A stretch of 9,168 nt of DNA, taken from positions 1 to 9,168 of the forward strand of contig JAKIUH010000162.1 of assembly GCA_021647685.1 (NCBI GenBank). Direction: 5' to 3'. Shown here one piece after another: positions 7,673 through 9,168 of this stretch. Position 1 is the stretch's first letter. Each line of letters begins with the position of its first letter. A program made the translations under genes and the position numbers. The DNA comes from Bacteroidales bacterium. Lineage in GTDB: Bacteria; Bacteroidota; Bacteroidia; Bacteroidales; NBLH01. Under the pieces are notes generated by a model, which saw only the letters and a list, made by a program, of their open reading frames with translations, did no database searches and had not been told where the DNA came from.

Positions 7673-7690
7673 ATAGTGTCAAAGCACTAT
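7673..7690. repeat. Small inverted repeat at the marR stop codon
   Basis: ATAGTG (7673-7678) and CACTAT (7685-7690) are perfect 6-bp arms around a 6-base loop, and the marR TAG stop lies in the right arm. On the minus strand the stem is followed by ATTTTG, a very short U-tract, so it may act as a weak terminator or processing hairpin between marR and fadN. It may also be chance. Confidence 0.35.
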
Positions 7691-8154
7691 TCAGACATGT
7701 TTTTTTCTTCCATAGAAATTTGATGTTTTTCAATTTCTTGACGAACTTGATCTTTAATTATGTCAAAAACGTTAATAAATGTTTGCAAATCTGCTTTACT
7801 AATCCTTTTTAATAATTTTTCATTAAAATCCAGAATGGTTTTTTTTGATATTTTTCTAGCAGCCACCCCTTTTTCTGTTAAAAAAATACGAACAACACGC
7901 TTATCGGTTTTATCACCTTTACGAAAAATAAAACCATTATCTTCCATATTTTTAAGAAGACGACTCAAACTTGTAGGCTCCATACCCATTAAAGGAGCAA
8001 TCTTTGTTGCAGGGGTGCCTTCTTTCTCAATATTGATTAAAACATAACCAATCGTTTGAGACAGACCATACTCATGGGCAATCAAATTATACATTCTTGT
8101 TATTGAATGCCAGGTAGATTTAATATGATAATCAACAGTCTCTTTCAAATCCAT
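7687..8154 (-). CDS. MarR-family transcriptional regulator of the fad operon
   Basis: A 155-residue winged-helix regulator of the MarR family, normally a dimer whose DNA binding is relieved by a small ligand. The N-terminal dimerisation helices cover about residues 1-30. The helix-turn-helix is about 48-71, with TSLSRLLKNMEDNGF as recognition helix and turn. The wing carries the family hallmark D81-K-T-D-K-R86 followed by VVRIFLTEKG (87-96). The C-terminal helices from about 100 to 145 complete the dimer interface. It is the first gene of a same-strand run with fadN, fadA and fadE and diverges from a FadM-like thioesterase. The upstream region holds a Bacteroidota-type promoter overlapped by a dyad, so autorepression and control of the operon are likely. 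By analogy with other fatty-acid regulators the ligand may be an acyl-CoA or fatty acid; nothing in the sequence proves this. ATG at 8154 has no alternative start nearby. Confidence 0.88.
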   Translation of the reverse strand: MDLKETVDYHIKSTWHSITRMYNLIAHEYGLSQTIGYVLINIEKEGTPATKIAPLMGMEPTSLSRLLKNMEDNGFIFRKGDKTDKRVVRIFLTEKGVAARKISKKTILDFNEKLLKRISKADLQTFINVFDIIKDQVRQEIEKHQISMEEKNMSE

Positions 8155-8162
8155 TCAGTTTT

Positions 8163-8190
8163 AAATTTATTATGCTTGCATTGCAAATTT
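8163..8190 (-). promoter_or_regulatory. Candidate MarR operator A over the marR promoter
   Basis: A 28-bp imperfect dyad is centred between 8176 and 8177. AAATTT lies at both ends (8163-8168 and 8185-8190), and the inner arms ATGC and GCAT (8172-8175 and 8178-8181) are separated by TT. Length and symmetry suit a MarR dimer. It covers most of the proposed -7 box and the predicted transcription start, and ends 9 bp before the marR start codon, the expected place for an autorepressor. An overlapping smaller palindrome, TTGCA-T-TGCAA, is at 8176-8186. Confidence 0.5.
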
Positions 8191-8216
8191 ATAAAAAAAA
8201 TGTTATGCATGCCAAA
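8184..8216 (-). promoter_or_regulatory. Bacteroidota-type promoter for marR-fadNAE
   Basis: On the minus strand an exact TAnnTTTG element, TAAATTTG, lies at 8184-8191. It is preceded by TTTG at 8213-8216, with 21 bases between them. This matches the -7 and -33 elements known for the Bacteroidota primary sigma factor. Transcription would begin near 8177-8179, giving a leader of about 25 nt before the marR ATG. It is the only exact TAnnTTTG match I found in the divergent region. Confidence 0.6.
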
Positions 8217-8229
8217 TATTTTTATAAAT

Positions 8230-8251
8230 TTTATTATAATTGCATAATAAA
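8230..8251 (+). promoter_or_regulatory. Candidate operator B upstream of the FadM-like gene
   Basis: TTTATTAT (8230-8237) and ATAATAAA (8244-8251) form perfect 8-bp arms around AATTGC. The right arm belongs to the 15-bp repeat shared with site A, in inverted orientation. The dyad centres are 64 bp apart, close to six helical turns. It lies about 70 bp before the thioesterase ATG and just upstream of the marR -33 element, so it could serve either gene. The only promoter-like string for the plus-strand gene is TAATTTTC at 8280-8287, one base off the -7 consensus and with no well-spaced TTG, so that promoter remains unassigned. Confidence 0.4.
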
Positions 8252-8319
8252 TTTAATAGATTAATAAATAATAGTTACTTAATTTTCAAGAAATTATATT
8301 ATTTTAAAAATTTTAACAA

Positions 8320-8748
8320 ATGAACAATGAAGATTTAAAGAGTTTTAAGCACATAAAGCATATTCCGATAAGATATGATGACTTAGACACTATGGGACAC
8401 GTTAATAACAAAGCTTATCTGGCATTTTTGGAAGAAGCACGTATTGACTTTCATCAAAAAGTTTTTGGTTTAAGTGATATGATGAAATTTAGTATGGTGG
8501 TTGCTAAAATTGAAATCAACTATATGCGTCCTGTGCTCTATGGTGACAATTTATTTGCCTATTCTAAATTAAATAAATTAGGAAATACCAGTTTTGAGAT
8601 TCTTACATGCTTCGTTATAAAAAAAAGTGAAGAGGAATATATAAAAGTATCTGACGCCAATGTTGTTTTAGTAAATATTAATACAAAAACCGGAAAAAGT
8701 GTTCCGATAACTGAAATCGAAAAAGAAAAATTAATGGCTTATAAATAA
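8320..8748 (+). CDS. 4HBT/FadM-like acyl-CoA thioesterase
   Basis: A 142-residue single hot-dog protein of the 4-hydroxybenzoyl-CoA thioesterase superfamily, expected to hydrolyse acyl-CoA to free acid and CoA in the cytoplasm. The family motif is clear: IRYDDLDTMGHVNNKAYLAF (residues 17-36), followed by LEEARIDF. Asp23 is at the position of the catalytic aspartate in this family, and HVNN continues into the central helix. The segment INYMRPVLYGD (67-77) is the usual second conserved block. The length is normal. It is transcribed divergently from the marR-fad operon across a 165-bp region with shared dyads. This suggests a role like E. coli FadM, removing acyl-CoAs that stall beta-oxidation; YbgC-like functions are an alternative. 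The last 10 bp overlap the end of the convergent murF. The leader is A/T-rich (TTTTAACAA before ATG) with no Shine-Dalgarno sequence. Confidence 0.85.
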   Translation: MNNEDLKSFKHIKHIPIRYDDLDTMGHVNNKAYLAFLEEARIDFHQKVFGLSDMMKFSMVVAKIEINYMRPVLYGDNLFAYSKLNKLGNTSFEILTCFVIKKSEEEYIKVSDANVVLVNINTKTGKSVPITEIEKEKLMAYK

Positions 8749-9168
8749 GGGATTGCTTTTTCCAATTTAATACCACGAGAAGCTTTTAAGAGCACATAGT
8801 GCTCTTTTATATTTTCTTTTTCAAGATATTGATTCAAATCATCAACAGTTTTGAAAAACCGGAAAGGATATTTATCAAGAGCAAAACGGTGAAACTCATT
8901 TCCAATAAAAAATGCTTTGGAAAAATTTAATTTTTCTACTAATTGTATAATTTTTAGATGTTCCTTTTTACTCGTTTTTCCCAATTCAAGCAAATCGCCA
9001 AGCAATAATAATTTATTATCGGCTACAATAGTTTGAAAGTTTTCAATTGCCAATTTCATGCTTACAGGGTTAGCATTATATACATCTACAATAAGTTTAT
9101 TTTTACCCGTTTCCATAAACTGCGAACGGTTATTTTCCGGTGTATAGCTTTCTATTGCTTCTATAAAA
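8739..9168 (-). CDS. murF: UDP-MurNAc-tripeptide--D-Ala-D-Ala ligase, C-terminal fragment
   Basis: The frame is open to the window edge and encodes the last 142 residues of MurF. This cytoplasmic ATP-dependent ligase adds D-Ala-D-Ala to the UDP-MurNAc tripeptide in peptidoglycan precursor synthesis. The fragment begins in the linker YTPENNRSQF. It continues with the hallmark DVYNANPVSM, in which MurF proteins carry a conserved Tyr-Asn-Ala-Asn-Pro. The C-terminal ligase domain then shows LLLLGDLLELGKTSKKEH. An internal ATG at 9114-9116 is not a start, since the conserved NNRSQ block lies upstream of it in frame. The N-terminal and central ATPase domains are outside the window. Its 3' end overlaps the thioesterase end by 10 bp, so the two transcripts converge. 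It appears unrelated to the fatty-acid genes. Confidence 0.92.
   Translation of the reverse strand, partial: FIEAIESYTPENNRSQFMETGKNKLIVDVYNANPVSMKLAIENFQTIVADNKLLLLGDLLELGKTSKKEHLKIIQLVEKLNFSKAFFIGNEFHRFALDKYPFRFFKTVDDLNQYLEKENIKEHYVLLKASRGIKLEKAIPYL

Larger units (their letters stand above)
8161..8256. repeat. Perfect 15-bp inverted repeat spanning the divergent promoter region
   Basis: TTAAATTTATTATGC at 8161-8175 recurs as its exact reverse complement, GCATAATAAATTTAA, at 8242-8256. The 66-bp spacer carries the marR promoter. The match stops at both ends (T/T mismatches outside and inside). Although the composition is A/T-rich, 15 identical bases including the GC step are more than expected by chance in 165 bp. 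The two copies coincide with the two dyads proposed as operators. Confidence 0.8.

Noticed and set aside
7760..8047. Plus-strand open frame opposite marR.
   Set aside because: It is antisense to the conserved MarR winged-helix coding region and has no recognisable product.
1..9168. CRISPR arrays, tRNA or rRNA genes, insertion sequences, prophage or integrase genes.
   Set aside because: I saw no repeat-spacer pattern, no RNA-gene-like segments, and no transposase or recombinase motifs; all large frames are accounted for.

Overview
The window reads as chromosomal DNA of a Bacteroidota bacterium. The DNA is AT-rich and start codons are preceded by A/T-rich leaders without Shine-Dalgarno sequences. 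One exact Bacteroidota-type promoter (TTTG, then TAnnTTTG) is visible, and the protein sequences (NadD, MurF, fused 3-hydroxyacyl-CoA dehydrogenase/enoyl-CoA hydratase) fit that phylum. Order and genus cannot be fixed from the sequence alone.

Layout. Positions 1-414 (+) carry the C-terminal part of a nadD-like gene. It is broken by an in-frame TGA and ends without the usual family C-terminus. An intergenic stretch follows with a weak hairpin and a tandem triplet of 8-mers (CTTTGCGA-type). Then comes a lipoprotein lipase at 618-1505 (+). Converging on it is a DUF4442 hot-dog thioesterase-like gene at 1520-2002 (-). A strong hairpin with a U-rich tail (2015-2059) separates that gene from the main operon.

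The core is a minus-strand beta-oxidation operon, read from right to left: a MarR-family regulator (7687-8154), a FadN-type dehydrogenase/hydratase fusion (5201-7603), a thiolase (3972-5144) and a FadE/YusJ-type acyl-CoA dehydrogenase (2114-3895). The gene order fadN-fadA-fadE is the one known from Bacillus subtilis fadNAE (yusLKJ), here led by a MarR gene rather than governed by a TetR-type FadR. Intercistronic gaps are 56-83 bp; two of them hold small inverted repeats. Divergently, a 4HBT/FadM-like acyl-CoA thioesterase (8320-8748, +) is transcribed away, and its end overlaps by 10 bp the end of a convergent partial murF (8739-9168, -).

How it fits together. The lipase may release fatty acids from glycerides. 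FadE, FadN and FadA provide all four steps of the beta-oxidation spiral, and two hot-dog proteins flanking the operon could control the acyl-CoA pool. No acyl-CoA synthetase or electron-transfer flavoprotein gene is present here. The 165-bp divergent region between marR and the FadM-like gene holds the most informative regulatory signals. These are a good promoter for the marR operon, a 28-bp dyad covering its -7 box and predicted start, a second dyad nearer the thioesterase gene, and a perfect 15-bp inverted repeat linking the two. I did not see an entirely unknown system; the regulatory architecture and the damaged nadD are the points most worth checking.
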